Of a stretch of 64,000 bases of DNA, positions 1-12,791 are shown one piece after another. A program made the position numbers and the translations under genes. The notes beneath the pieces were generated by a model. That model had not been told where the DNA came from. It did no database searches and saw nothing but the letters and a program-made list of their open reading frames with translations. The stretch is from assembly GCF_029873635.1 (NCBI RefSeq), contig NC_080418.1, forward strand, positions 10,616,062 to 10,680,061, in the 5' to 3' direction. Position 1 is the stretch's first letter. Every line of letters begins with the position of its first letter. Origin of the DNA: Malania oleifera. Its lineage: Eukaryota; Streptophyta; Magnoliopsida; Santalales; Ximeniaceae.

Positions 1-880
1 GCATTTATTTATTTGGTCAAGGTAATGGTTTTATTGGTCCTGAAAAATATTTCTAGCTACACTGGCATTTGCTCATAGTATTTAGAATTTGTTAATATTT
101 TTTACCTGGCATATAAGCATATATTATAGTGCAGTATAATTAATGTATGTTCTTTTTTTTTTTGCTTTTGTTTTTGTTTTTTTTTATTCAACATAAAAAG
201 GCCAATTCTGTGTTATATGTTGAATGCCTATTTGCTAGTGCACCACCATTATTTGGGTCTAGTTCTTAGGTTTCATTCATGCAATAAGTTGTAGATGATG
301 ATGAGGACAACGTGATTCAGTGGCAGCATCAAGGAATTACAGCCAAGGAAAATATTTGAGGGAAATAGAGGATTGGAGAGGTGAAGAAGAAGAAGAAAAT
401 GGAAGAAGGAAGAGGAGGATGGAGATACAATAGCGATAAATCACACATTATTTTTCAAGTCAAATTCACCAAAAAACTAACTCCAAATGGCTTCCACACC
501 CTATTTATGAGGAATCCTAAAAGACAAGAATTACACATATACCCCAAAATATATGTGAAAATTACAAACCAACAACACATATATCACAAACGGACCCAAA
601 TACACATAATTCTACTAGGCTACTACAAATAAACTAAATGCTTTTTGGTTTTAGTACCCAACAATTCCATAACCCTATTATTTAAAATTGTCTCCTAATT
701 TGGTTAAAATGATCCACCCAAATACTTGCTTCCCTTCTCACATCACAATGCTAACAAATATCTTGAAGGTTGAACTAAAACAAGAAGTTCTTCTCCTACG
801 TTATCTTCTCTCTCTTGTTAATGAAATTCCTTTTCTATGAAGAAAAAAATCTGGCCGTAGGGTAGATTAGCTCTATTTTA
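1..880. other. AT-rich intergenic DNA, no gene recognised
   Basis: No recognisable coding region. Short open frames here (for example 381-632, lysine-rich at its start) come from purine-rich low-complexity DNA around 380-430 and match nothing I know. The stretch may belong to the decayed minus-strand retroelement that is better seen to the right. Confidence 0.5.
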
Positions 881-1199
881 GGACATTTATCTTTTTTGTC
901 TTGTCTTTCTAGTACTTTTCTTTTTATGTTTTTGATTTTTATTTATGATACCTATTGCAGTGACAAATAGGTATAAAAAAAAGTCCAAGGCTTTATTTTG
1001 ATAAGAAGATTTATGACTCATGTCCACTAAGGTATCAAAAAATTGTGCACTAATAATATGAAAATCGTTTATGTAGTCATGATACTCAATTATGCAACAA
1101 TTTGCATGCACATTTTTGATATTTGATTGTTTATTCTCAAGAAGTGAAATCTCTTGAACATCTTGGGTGGGCCTAGGACTACCTCGTGATGAATTTGAT

Positions 1200-1385
1200 C
1201 CAAAGCCATGTGATTTGCCTAAGAGTAGTGGGATGCTTTCGAGTTTGCAAAATAATATACCTTTTGATTTCATCCCTTAATCCTTTTTTGAACATAATCA
1301 CCACTCTAAGTTTCTCCCTAAGAGCACAACGATAAATGAGGTCTCTAAATTTCAGGTGATAGTCAGCGACACTAGAAGAAAGTTT
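1200..1385 (-). pseudogene. Retrotransposon gag remnant
   Basis: Read on the minus strand, about 60 codons are open and resemble the core of an LTR-retrotransposon Gag: SVADYHLKFRDLIYRC followed after a short gap by FKKGLRDEIKRYI. This is the usual 'adhesion to a fold, then GLR.EI' pattern of plant Ty3-type gag proteins. The frame is lost on both sides, so this is a fossil. It lies on the same strand as the LTR-like block at 2888-3710, with a primer-binding-like site between them, so both may be parts of one truncated element. No protease or reverse transcriptase is seen to the left. Family assignment is by pattern only. Confidence 0.5.
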
Positions 1386-2887
1386 CCTAAGACTATAGTT
1401 AGTCCACCAATTTCTCCTTGTAGCAATGTGGGGGCATACTTTCTCTTAAAATATATCTCATTTCAGACTGTGTGTACCACGCGGTTCTCTATGATAGTAT
1501 TTTTCCCTTTCAACCTTTTGCCAGTATTGCTTTGCTAAGTTGAAGAGTTTTGATTTAGCTAAGTACATACTTTGTTGTCACACAATCCATAAATTAAAAT
1601 AATTCTCCATGTCATCCAACCAATCTAAGGACAAAAAGTATTACTTGAACAACCATCAAAATGACAATGACATATAGATTTTATCAATTTTTGAGAATTG
1701 CCAACTTGGCGGACTAGACATGTGGCATTGACTCATCATTTTTTTAAAATAACAACAAAACCAAGCCTTAAGTTCTACTAGGTGGGGTCAGTTACATTTT
1801 GTTTTAAAAATGAGTGAGAAAATTTGGACCAATGCAAATTCAAACAAGTACCAATTAGATAAGTATTATAAAAACAGTTTCGATGAAATACAAGTAATGT
1901 AAGCTAATGCAGCATTACAAAAAGGTCCTTGTTCTGAGTTCTGAAAGATTCTTCAAACATTTCAGTTTTCACTTCCATTTCTTGTAGATGCTCCAAGAAA
2001 ACTCGACTAATAGACTTGAAAAAGGGTGCTGGCATGCTGAAATTAAAAGTATGTTGTAAACAACCAGAAAATAGTTTCCCTAGGTTCAACATCAAATTCT
2101 CTGGAACGGAAAACTAGTTTGTCCCTGTAAATCTCAAAATATTGCAGTTTGGCTTCAATCTGAATGTTGGCAGGCCTTCAAATCACTTAAATTTGCATTG
2201 GCAGTCCAAGATCTAGTAGTATAGATCAAAATATCTTAAAGCCAAGACAGAATATGGTCTAAAGTTCCATATCATGGCTAAATTCAATTTCTTGTGATTC
2301 TAGAAAATGCTGGAAAATTCTGGAACTGTACCCACGAGCTTGGCTGGCATGCGGAGCATGTGTGCTGCTGGAGAGGAGCCTCTAGCAATGGTACTTCACC
2401 TGGTGGCAGATCAGTGGTTGGTGAATCTGTTGATGGTGGTGCTGTGTCAAGAAAACGATAGCAATTGTGGGATTTTGAAGGGTGGTTGGCTGGGAATGTT
2501 GCAGTCTGCTTGTGGGCTTCATTGGTGATCAAACAGTGAAGAAATTTCAGGGGTGGGATTTTGAGAGGCTCTGTTTTTAATGGCGAGGGAGGTATTGTTA
2601 AAATATGCCTGGAAATGGTGTTCAAACCTCCGGGACACAACTGTAATTTGTGCGGAAGTTACAGATGAGCAGTTTCTGAGGATTTCCCTGTAATTACTGG
2701 CCCTTGAGTTATTCGTATAACTTTTAGTTGTGTAACAATACTCATAGTTATGAACCTAAATAACTGCTGTTCCAATCTACGTGAACAATGGGAGTTCTGG
2801 TCTGTGGCTTTGATGGCTGCAAGGTGTATGGTTTGGCATCTTTGGCTATGGGTGTGGTAATCGGGGTTGGGCTTTGATACCAAAATT

Positions 2888-3710
2888 GATGTAGGATGGG
2901 AATAGAAATTCAGAGACAGAGGGAAATAGGAAAGAGAAATAGAAAGAAGAAGAGAAGGAGAGGAGGGGAATTACAGAATTACAGGTGGAGGAGAGATAGA
3001 AACAGCAAGGTAGTAAACAAAATAGAAATAAGAAGACATCAGATAGTTAGAGATGGAACAGAGAAGAACAGGAGAAGAAAGGAGGAGATGGAAGAAGGAA
3101 TAAAGAGAAGAGAAGAGGGAATCCAGGATGAGAGAGAATGGGAATTAGTGGAAATTCTGAATTCAACCCAAGTGATAGAAACAGCAAGGTGGAATACAGA
3201 ATAGAAATAAGAAGAAATCAGATAGTTAGAGATGGAACAGAGAAGAACAGGAGAAGAAAGGAGGAGATGGAAGAAGGAATAAAGAGAAGAGAAGAGGGAA
3301 TCCAGGATGAGAGAGAATGGGAAATAGTGGAAATTAATTCAACCCGAGAGATAGAAACAGCAAGGTAGAATACAGAATAGAAATAAGAAGACATCAGATA
3401 GTTAAAGATGGAACAGAGAAGAACAGGAGAAGAAAGGAGGAGATGGAAGAAGGAATAAAGAGAAGAGAAGAGGGAATCCAGGATGAGAGAGAATGGGAAA
3501 TAGTGGAAATTCTGAATTCAACCCTGATAACTGACAACTGTCTCACACATTAAAAACATAGAACTTATACATCTAATATTACTACTAAACCAAGAAGTTA
3601 CAAAATAACCTGAAGTACTTAATATACACAAAATAATCCTAAAGTAACTAAACTGAAAAAATAACCAAAATTTCCCCAAGCAAAAATAAGAATTCTAGCT
3701 ACAATATTAA
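2888..3710 (-). mobile_element. Candidate LTR (minus-strand retroelement)
   Basis: On the minus strand the block would run from TGTTAATATTG (3710) to CCTACATCA (2888), the TG..CA ends of an LTR. A primer-binding-like site follows directly: + strand 2871-2884 reads as the complement of TTTGGTATCAAAGCC, close to the usual TGGTATCAGAGCC. It contains the purine-rich tandem repeat described separately. The second LTR and a target duplication were not found, so the ends are tentative. It lies about 560 bp upstream of the SDIR1 start codon. Confidence 0.4.
2995..3524. repeat. Tandem repeat, 3 units of about 177 bp
   Basis: Three consecutive copies start at 2995, 3174 and 3350, each opening with GATAGAAACAGCAAGG and ending near GAGAGAATGGGA. 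Spacing is 179 then 176 bp. The units are almost identical and strongly purine-rich on the + strand (GA/GAA-rich), so the array looks young. It lies inside the candidate LTR. Confidence 0.9.
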
Positions 3711-4274
3711 CATCTAAAATAAGTGGTTCTCCCTCAGTCGTACTCTTATTTTTAGGAGGATACTTAGTCCTAATCCCTTTGTATTTCTTTTTTTTTTGTC
3801 TCTTGATAATCTTTATCTATAAAATGGCACCTGTAAACCTTGTGTTGAAGCAGATGATAAGTTTTTGACTCTCGGTAGTTTACTTCTAGAGTTAGAATTG
3901 AAAGTTGGGTTTAATATGCATAATTTATGTGGAATTAGAATGTCAGAGAGATATTCCCCCTCTGGTTCTATCCTCTCATACAAGGTGTTTAACAAGATCA
4001 ACACTTATTGCTGTTCTATCCACCTTTACAAATTTTGAAGGAATTGAATGTCTTTGTTTTTGCTTTTTGTAACTGCACTGCACTCAGTTGACAAAAAAAA
4101 AAGCATGGTTAACTTATTATATTCAGTGTTCTGTTCAGCTTCTATTGACAATTTATATGCTTAAAAAATTTGCAGCTTTTTAAGGTTTTGAAGATTATTG
4201 ACGGATTGGCATATTAAAGTGCTTTATCATATGAACCATCCCTCTAGACGGGAAACTGCTAAGTTCCTGTAACC

Positions 4275-7200
4275 ATGAGTTTTGTTTTTCGGGGGACGAG
4301 AGCTGATATTGAAAGTGGATTTCCAGGATTTGTTCCTGGACGGCGAGCATTGGTATGCTCAATTATTGTTTGTGTGATGGGTACCTTGTTACCTGTTGCT
4401 CAGTTGAAATACATGTTTAGACATATTTACACAATGCTGATTCCTCTGCTTGTCTCTGTCAGCGTGTTCATGCAGCTCGGCCAGTGAATACCAACTCACT
4501 TGCTTTTCTTGTCACAGGTAATGTCTATAATTCCTTGGGTTTTGCTTCTTTACTTGCTATTATGCTATTGCTCAATTCTTATCTTGAATTACCCTTTTTT
4601 GTCAGTGCTTCTGCTGTTCATGATTTTGAACTCTCACCAGATGTCACCCAACTTTCTGGTATTTTCTCACTAAACTAGCTTCTGGATGTAAATTTTTTGA
4701 CTAGTATTATTGATGTATAATTGCATATCAGAAATTGAAGATATACCCTATGAATTGATGGATGCAGTTGTGGCTGGTTCTGGGCATCTTTCTGATGGCC
4801 ACAAGTCTTAGGATGTATGCTACATGTCAGCAACTGCAAGCTCAGGCCCAAGCTCATCATGCTGCTGCCAGTGGCTTGCTTGGTCATACAGAACTGCGCT
4901 TGCACATGCCACCATCAATAGCTTTTGCAACACGAGGGCGACTGCAAGGATTGAGGCTGCAGCTTGCTCTTCTTGACCGCGAATTTGATGACCTAGGTAT
5001 GGTTCTACTACTGAAACGTGTTTACATCCTTATGGTGTGGATGTTATTTGTGCAAATAGGTATAATCTATCTAATTGCAGAAACTATCAAAATGAATGAA
5101 TTGATGATAATAACTATAAGTATACAAAAGAACCCCTTTTTTTGTAATTTATGGGCACTATCTAATAGTTAAAAGAGTAAAAAGGGAAATTCTTTGCATA
5201 TATATTCAAATCATGTTTGGTCATATTTCTCTTTATTGAGAAATGGAAGAAGCTATGCAAGGGGTTTGTCAGGCCTGCTCAATATGGTACCTAATTATAG
5301 ACTTCTATGATACTGGTGGGAATTTGTGCCTTTCTGGTTCAACTAAGATCATAGTTCCTGAATTTCTATGTGAATCAAGATGGAGAATAGGGAGTTATAG
5401 CTCATATTAGTGATTCACATATTTGCATGGGAAAGTGAGGGCTTCTTGTTTTAGTTTAGATGGATTTTAGAAGTGCAATTATTGTTTAAGATAACATCTC
5501 TGATTTCTGTTGCAGATTATGAAACTTTGAGAGCATTGGATTCTGATAATGTTTCTTCAGTTCCTTCAATGAGTGAGGAAGAGATAAATGCTCTACCAGT
5601 TCACAAGTACAAGGTCACTGGCCCACAAAGGTAAACCAGAAGGTTCCTCTTGTTTTGTTTTGATTTTTTATGTTTTTGATTTTGTTTTCTAAATGTTCTT
5701 TCCTCTCAAGAATGCTTTCGCTTTTATTTTAGTTGTATGCTGAACACGGTGTCTGTTGTTTCTTCTCAACCAAGTTCATCGTATTTCTCTTGAATAATTT
5801 TTGCTCCCAAAAGCTAAGACTGTTTAATCACACCTTGTAATCATCTAATCATCGTTGATGTTATTGGCACAGACAATTTTTTTTGTGTTCCCCTTCCGCA
5901 GTTTATCCTTGATCAATAATTTATGGAAAAATTATTTTTTGCTATTAAACCTTTTTAGAACCCTTTCTTTTTCTCTTTCACATGTACTCAAACACATACA
6001 ATTATGGGTCAGCAGATGTATCATTGGATAAATTGAAGCATTTGAAAAATAATGATTTATGTATCAGTGGTTCAAAGATAGAGAAAAAACTGTTGGCCAT
6101 AACCCATAAACCATTGGATCTTACAGAAAACAACAAAGAATTCGAAACTAGTGCACAAGGAGGACAAGATTTATGTACTTATTTTAATGCATGGGAGGGT
6201 GATAATAAACTATCAGTCCATCAGTATATGAAAATGATTTAGGGCCATTAGAACACTTTGGTGCCTCATTAGTTTGCAGTGAAATTGTTGAGATAACTTT
6301 TTAAAAAATTTATTTGTTGTGATGAATAAAAACTTACCCTGTGGAAGCAGTGTATAATATTATTTCTTGATTTTGGCACTGGTTCCTTTGCCAAAAATGG
6401 AAAGCAGAAGAGATGACATATAACAGAGTTTTTGTCTGCTGTATGTAGAGGTCCTGGGTTAGGTTCTTTTAGCATGTCCAAATGTTATTACTTTTTAGAC
6501 TCTTGAGTTTTCGTTGAGCCTTGTTGGTTTGCTTAGGGAATCTCACATGAATATCTGTTGAAATTCTGTTGAGCTTTGAAACTTGATAATGTTTCTGACA
6601 TGAACCCATTGTTTTTGACAGTGACGGTTTGCTGCAACATGCCTCTTCTTCATCAGCCATGCCTGAGGTATTCTATTATTCTCATAAATCCAATTACTTC
6701 ATGAGTATTGAATGTGTGTGCTGATGATAAGCAGGTTCCATTTTACTATGGGTAGTGTTTTTCAGTTTTTGTTGACTTTCTGATGTTCAATTCACCTGCC
6801 AAGAAAAATGGAAGAAAATGGGGGAAGTTGGAATCTTTACTTGAGCCATATTTTGACAGCCCATTTATAAATTTTGTCTGCATGACCATATTTTCCCAAT
6901 TCATGGATGGCATTTAGCCAGTATACAACCTTGTCTTTGTGGCTGACGGATGAAAACTTGAGCTTTGCAAAAATGGATATTCTGTTGTGTCAACATTTCA
7001 TTATAGAGTGCAGAAGTACTCTTCAAGGACACGGCATAGATTTGACATTTAAAAGAAAAAGAAAAGAAATACAGATAATGGCACATAGTTTGACAGATGA
7101 TCAAAGGATAATGAAAAGTGAATCACTGATGTCCAACTATGCACATTATGTTGTTTTTTTCTCCTCATGGTAATTTTATTCAATGTCTTGAAAGGCATTT

Positions 7201-8102
7201 GTGAAGCATGTCCTTTTGGGCCTAAATGCAGTAGGGAACAATTTAAATGCCTCAACTCCTGGAATGAGTCCTGGATGTATGCCACACGCCTAGAAGAGAA
7301 AATGATGTGCTTTTTAACAGTGAAGGCGTTAGCAAAATGAGCCATCTTATTTATTCATGTTGTAACTCAGAAATATAAAGGGAAAAAAGGATTAGGTCTA
7401 TAAAGCCCTTTGGTTGTGAATGGGGGCTCTCCCCCTCTTCCTCTTCAATCTTCTCCATTGACCTTGTTGGATTGCTGTCTCATGGCTTTTGTAATTTGTC
7501 TCTTTATGTATTTTAATTTCCCTTCGATATATTACAAGCAGATGAAACAAGACTCCAGAAAGGCAGATGCAAGCACAAAGAATTCAGAAGATGAATTAAC
7601 ATGCAGCATTTGCTTAGAGCAGGTTAACAGGGGAGAGCTTGTCCGCAGCTTGCCATGTTTGCATCAGGTTGGTACACTGCTTCTTGTGACATTGCAAATT
7701 TGCAATTTGGTTTTCTTTTTATTTGGTTTTAGGATTAGTTTATGTTATGTACGCCTAACATAAATCTCAGAATTTGTTATTGTTTTGTTTTTTTTGTTTT
7801 TTAAATCTATTTACAAGAAGGGTGATCTTCTTGAAATATTTTCACTAAGTTCATTTTGCCCAATTTTCTACGTTATGTTTGCTTGGTGAAAGGGCGTTTA
7901 TTTATCATGCATTTTTGGTTTTGATTTGCATATCTTACATCTTAAATGCCAAACACCCCCCCCCTTTTTTTGGCAGTTCCATTCAAACTGTATCGATCCT
8001 TGGCTGCGGCAGCAGGGGACATGCCCGGTGTGTAAATTAAGGGTGGGTTCAGGATGGGAAGACGGCAGGGATAGTGAATCTGAGGTTGCTGACATGGTTT
8101 AA
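4275..8102 (+). CDS. SDIR1: SDIR1-like RING-H2 E3 ubiquitin ligase
   Basis: Eight coding exons join in frame: 4275-4352, 4463-4517, 4606-4658, 4768-4996, 5516-5630, 6622-6667, 7542-7667 and 7977-8102 (275 aa; Arabidopsis SDIR1 is of closely similar length). All introns are GT..AG. The N terminus [16 protein letters not shown] is the family signature. Two hydrophobic segments lie near residues 39-52 and 61-76. The conserved block [20 protein letters not shown] is present. The C-terminal RING-H2 is complete: C213, C216, C231, H233, H236, C239, C250, C253. Known role of the family: membrane-anchored E3 ligase that promotes abscisic-acid, drought and salt responses. A possible 3' splice site at 4174-4175 suggests a non-coding first exon further upstream, with a leader exon from about 4176. 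The retroelement at 2888-3710 would then lie in the promoter or leader intron. The gene appears intact. Confidence 0.95.
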
Positions 8103-8146
8103 GGACTTCAGCTAATGTAGCCTGTAGCTGCTGTTTTTGTATATGT

Positions 8147-8152
8147 AATAAA
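8147..8152 (+). terminator. Poly(A) signal of the SDIR1-like gene
   Basis: AATAAA lies 45 bp after the SDIR1 stop codon, in a short T-rich trailer. This is a canonical position for a plant near-upstream element. Use of the site is inferred. Confidence 0.55.
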
Positions 8153-8540
8153 GCATATGCACCAAAATTAATGTATGCTATATATATGTAATAAGTTCTG
8201 CATTATATATATATGGTTTTCCTCTTAAGCAGGGAAAAAGAAAAAATGAACTAGGCATTACATGTGAATGATTTTTCATAATTTGTGCTGGTCTCTTCTT
8301 TTTCTAGGCTTGGCAAGAGTGAATTCTGTTTCTTGGTAGCCCATGATGTTTGATATAGTAGTTGGATATGGTGGCCTGAGTGTACTTTTTAGGTTATTTG
8401 ATTTTCCAGATTGCGATGAACATAACAATTTTCTAGCTGTAGTTTACCCCGTGCCATTCACCATCTTTGTCAATGTTGGGCTTAGCACATCAATGAGCCA
8501 GTTGTGGTACAATTTTAGAAAGTCAATCTGTATTGCAAAG

Positions 8541-8570
8541 GAGAAGGAGAAGGAGAAGGAGAAGGAGAAG
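8541..8570 (+). repeat. GAGAAG microsatellite
   Basis: Five consecutive GAGAAG/GGAGAA units between SDIR1 and the ZIP pseudogene. The long opposite-strand open frame over it is low-complexity and not a gene. Confidence 0.85.
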
Positions 8571-8675
8571 TTTAAACACACATTGAGTTTATATTCATTC
8601 ATTTCTTCTATTATAAACCCAACATAGCTAATACTAAAGCTAGTGGAGTTGAAGATATCTGCATCTGCTTCACCT

Positions 8676-9649
8676 ATGGCCTCCATTTTTCCCTCAAAAG
8701 TTCCCGAGTTAACCTCTCTGATCATCGGTTGCTTTCTATTCCTGCAAGTCTCCCTAATCTTGGGCCATGGAGAGGGTATGTTTGCTGGTCGAGTCTCTCC
8801 ATAATTCTACAGATGGAACGATGCTTTTGGGTACTCAATTTGCAGGTGGGGTTTTTCTAGGGACATCTCTCATGCATTTCTTGAGTGATTCCAGCTCCAC
8901 TTTTGCCTTTTGCATTCATGTTGGCTTTGGCAAGTTACCTGCTCACCATGCTTGGTGACTGCGTAGTGATCGGCTTTGTCACAAGTGGAATCAGCAGAGA
9001 AGTCAAGGTGGAAGTAATGGAGGATGGGGCAGCGGCCGAAAATCAGGAGCATAAATGAAAGGAGGTGGGAATGGATCTTAACGCAGCTTTCCTAAAAACT
9101 TCATCATTCGGGGACACCCTGCTTCTCATCCTTGCTCTATGTTTTCACTCGGCTTTTGAGGGTATTGCTGTTGGCGATGCAGGTTATCTCCAGCTCTCTG
9201 ACTTATTCATGAGCCTCTTTATGTTCATACATCCCCACTCCCATGCAAGTGATAACACAGTTCAAATATTACAGTTACAAAGGCTGGGGCATGGAGGAAC
9301 TTTTGGACAATATCCTTGCACGAGGTATTTGCAGCCATAGAGATAGTAGTAGCACTTTTTAAGTATGATACCAAAGAGGCCATTTCTGGCCACTGGCCTA
9401 TTCTTTGGCCTTTGCCATGTCGAGCTCGGTTGGAGTAGGAATAGGCATTTCCATCAATGCCACAGCTCAGGGATGCACAGCCAATTGGATCTATGCAGTG
9501 TCCATGGGCATTGCGTGTGGAGTTTTCATTTATGTTGGCTATTAATCACGTAACAGGCTGACCCTTGTAACTTTGATGCTCCATTATTCAAGTTTCTTGC
9601 TGTTCTTGCTGGGGTTGGGGTCATGGCTGTTGTAATTATTTGGGATTAA
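8676..9649 (+). pseudogene. ZIP-family zinc/iron transporter pseudogene
   Basis: Pieces of a ZIP transporter appear in the right order but in shifting frames. A signal-peptide-like start (ATG at 8676) ends in LILGHGEG. Next comes a remnant of the SPYFYRW motif with Tyr changed to a stop at the TAA in 8798-8803. Then [18 protein letters not shown], a frame-shifted [10 protein letters not shown] segment, an in-frame TGA near 9055, and [16 protein letters not shown] followed by [15 protein letters not shown], which carries the His/Glu metal-binding helix. After a gap that looks like an intron come [12 protein letters not shown], a further frameshift, [26 protein letters not shown], more stops, and a final VIIWD before TAA (9647-9649). 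About 40 residues are missing near the N terminus. Closest in feel to ZIP2/ZIP11-type proteins. It cannot make a transporter. Confidence 0.9.
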
Positions 9650-11978
9650 TGAAGTGGTTCTCCTGAACTGAGATATTAGGTTGCTGCTCCCTCAATTTGG
9701 TAGGATTGCTGATGAGGGTTTGTTCTGTTTACTTCATCCTGCTCCTCCCTGTTTCTTTGCTTCAAATTAATTCCTTATGCTTTTTGTCGGACAAAAATTG
9801 AATGTGACATTCTTGTATCTATCTAATATTAGCTTGCGGGTGTTTTTAAGAGGCTGTAATCTAAAATAACACAAATAGCACACGCGTACACATGCACAAA
9901 GGTTAGTTTTGTGTAACCCAAAAAAGAAAAAATAAATAATAAGGACTTGTTTAATTAGTTGTACATGCAGAAAAATAATAATTTTTATTTTTAAATTAAA
10001 CTCTTTAAAGATGTAATTCTTTGAACAATTTAAAACCAGATTATTTTCCAATTTACACAGTTACTTCAAACTTTCAACGTCTCTCTGGGTTTGAAGAATT
10101 TATGTTTCAGGTCTTGAGTTTAGGGCTAAAGGTATTGACCTACCTTGAGATTTGACAAAAACAATGACCTCTTTGAAATTTCAAAAATTTTAGAGATCTC
10201 CTTGATATTTGTCAAAACGATACAAACATTCTATTTTTAGTTTGTCTTTTCGTTGAACCTTAGGATTGGTTTGTGATATTTTTGAAATCTTAGAAAAAGT
10301 CTTTGTGGTTTTGTCAAATCCCGGGAGGGGTGAGTGTTTTTTATCCTTTTAAGTCTCGGGAGGGATGCAGAGGAGTATAAGATTAGAGAAGGGTTGTAAC
10401 TGATCGACAGTCCTGTGAACCTCTAATGAATCCCAATAAAAAAAAAAAAAAAAACTGATCATGGATTATTTTTAGTTTTATCAGCCAGGAAAAAGTGTTT
10501 AAATAACAAGATATATATAATGTACGATCTCATCTCAATTATCGTTTTTTTTTTGGTTCATAAACTTTGGCTCCATGATTAAGAATCTTATTGTAATTAG
10601 TTTAATTCTTAACAGGAACACATAGCCAGAGGGACAACCCAATTATCGCTATACATCAATTCCCCCTTGCTTGAAACTTGAAAGAAAGGGTGGGTCAAAC
10701 GTCCTTCTCCTCCTCTACGGCTTTGAAATTCGTAAGGCACTGTTTGGCGGGATAGCCATCACCATCCAACAGACATGCAAACCCTGTCCATGAAGATGAT
10801 TACCACGCATGAATGCAAAGATAACTTAATTAAATTTCACTAATTTATTGGTAAGAGCCGAACCGAAAGATGGTAGCTAGCTAGCCTAGGTAGCCAGCCC
10901 TCCAATGATTTTTCCTCTTCACCAAAAATAGTATGAGGGTTTCTTAACATGGGGGGCATCATACAAGTAGGAAATGTTATTTAGTATGCTCTTATGCTGC
11001 TATGAAGTTGGGATCTCCAATTTGAATTTAATCAAATTTGAATAAATTTCAGTATTACATCTTATTCAAATTTAATATAAATATAAAATCTAATAAATTG
11101 ATAAAAAAAAAAAGATAAAAATAATTAATTGGCTTGTACAGTACTCCATGGTGGAGCTGGCTGTCTAGCCTATTGACCAACAGCTGATATTTCTCTTTCC
11201 TTTCTCAATATTTGAGACATTTTATCTCCTTGTTGACCAAGCTAGGAATTAATCCCCATCATGTTCATTATATAATCACAAACGCAGAGAGTACAGCTGC
11301 ACAGGTTCATTTGGTTCATTCCACATTGGAACTGATCAAGAAGCTTGCCGAGGAATAGGTCAGCTAAGGTTTAGTTTCCATTCATGCATCAATATAAGAC
11401 TTGAAGAAAAGACAATTACAGAAATTAATTTACATTAGAGAATATTCACAATTCCATTCTAGTAAATCAATGATGGATCTTCATGTGGAATTGAATTCAA
11501 GACTGCCAATCATTTATATACAAATATGTTAATCCTTTTTAGGCTCTTTATGACATTACCAATTTTCTTCTAACAAATTAAGAATTAATGATTTTTGTGT
11601 GAAATCAAACTCGAGACCTCCCTCTTCTGGCCGACATGACCATATATTGTGGCTGATTTTCTTGTTAGAGAATGAGAAATGAGAAATAATGTTATTTACA
11701 AAGAACATCTTTTATCACGTTCTTTGAAAGATATCTTTTGGATGGATAGGTTGGGTCTCATTTTCCTTTGTCAGTAGTTCATCCTCTAGATTTTTGTTTA
11801 GTTGGTTTAAATTTTTCGATTTTAGTTTATTTTATTATTTTTATTTTTGCTAGGCTTGTTTAGTTTTGTTTCTTATTTAACTTTGTTTGGATTTGTAGTC
11901 TTATTTTCATCTGTTGTTGGTGTTGTTATTGGGAGACCTTTAATGTCTTTTTTATCAGTTTTCTCCCAATGCTTGTCA

Positions 11979-12049
11979 TGTAACCACGGTATTCCTCCAC
12001 CAAAAGTGAGGGTATATCGATAAATAATTAGAGGTGCCGCCTTCCTTTA

Positions 12050-12080
<31 letters not shown>
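11979..12080 (+). mobile_element. LINE-like 3' tail, copy 1
   Basis: The motif TGTAACCACGGTATTCCTCC is followed by CAAAAGTGAGGGTAT, then ATAAATAATTAGAGGTGC, and ends in a run of about 28 A. The same motif recurs in reverse orientation at 20007-20110, 45990-46060 and 50600-50660. A shared 3' end plus poly(A) is what a non-LTR retrotransposon leaves. No reverse transcriptase is present, so copies are 5'-truncated. The T-rich stretch from about 11770 may be part of it. Confidence 0.65.
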
Positions 12081-12083
<3 letters not shown>

Positions 12084-12759
12084 CAGCAACCCAACCCATT
12101 TGCTCAACCTTACAAGGAAATTCACATCAATTTCCCTCGGTGTCACTATTATTTTCAATAATTTTGTAAACATGTACCTCGATTTTGATACACATTATAA
12201 AAATTTTGATTTTTACAAGCGACCATAATCGTTGCTAAAGGCCCGTAAAATCACCATTATAGTTTGTACAATTTTTCAATTTTGTGCATATTATTACTAA
12301 AAAGTTGATATGTGAGGCCTAAAAAATTACTTTTTTTAGTATTCAATTCATGAAACCGTGTTTCTTTAGTAGAGACGAATTAAACTCCTAGAAAATTACT
12401 TTTTTTTTCTCATTTTTAAATGACATACATTAATTTAGTCTAAATCTACATAAATCTAAATATAAAACTCAAAATTCATGTTTTCAAACCGAAAATAAAG
12501 ATATTCAAGGAACACAATAATTTATTTAAAAAACATTTTGACTTGTAACTTTTAAAAATTTAAATTTGACTTGCTAAAAAAAAAAGTAAAAACTCATTAA
12601 TTAACTTATCCGTTTTTCTTTGAAAGTGAATTGTAGAAGCGCATGTCTATTTCCAAATGCAATGATCTCAGCTAGGCTGCTTCTTATGTGCAAGCCTGAG
12701 ATCTTTCTGTATCATACATTTTGATGAACACTCTAGCTATGAAATTTAACCACAATCAA

Positions 12760-12760
12760 T

Positions 12761-12787
<27 letters not shown>
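12760..12787 (+). repeat. (AC)n microsatellite
   Basis: About 14 AC units, uninterrupted. Confidence 0.95.

Positions 12788-12791
<4 letters not shown>

Noticed and set aside
387-420. Lysine-rich small ORF start at 381
   Set aside because: Low-complexity purine tract; the downstream sequence shows no family resemblance.
5982-6242. 86-codon open frame inside SDIR1
   Set aside because: It lies wholly in intron 5 (5631-6621), has no recognised motif, and reading through would break the well-supported SDIR1 frame.
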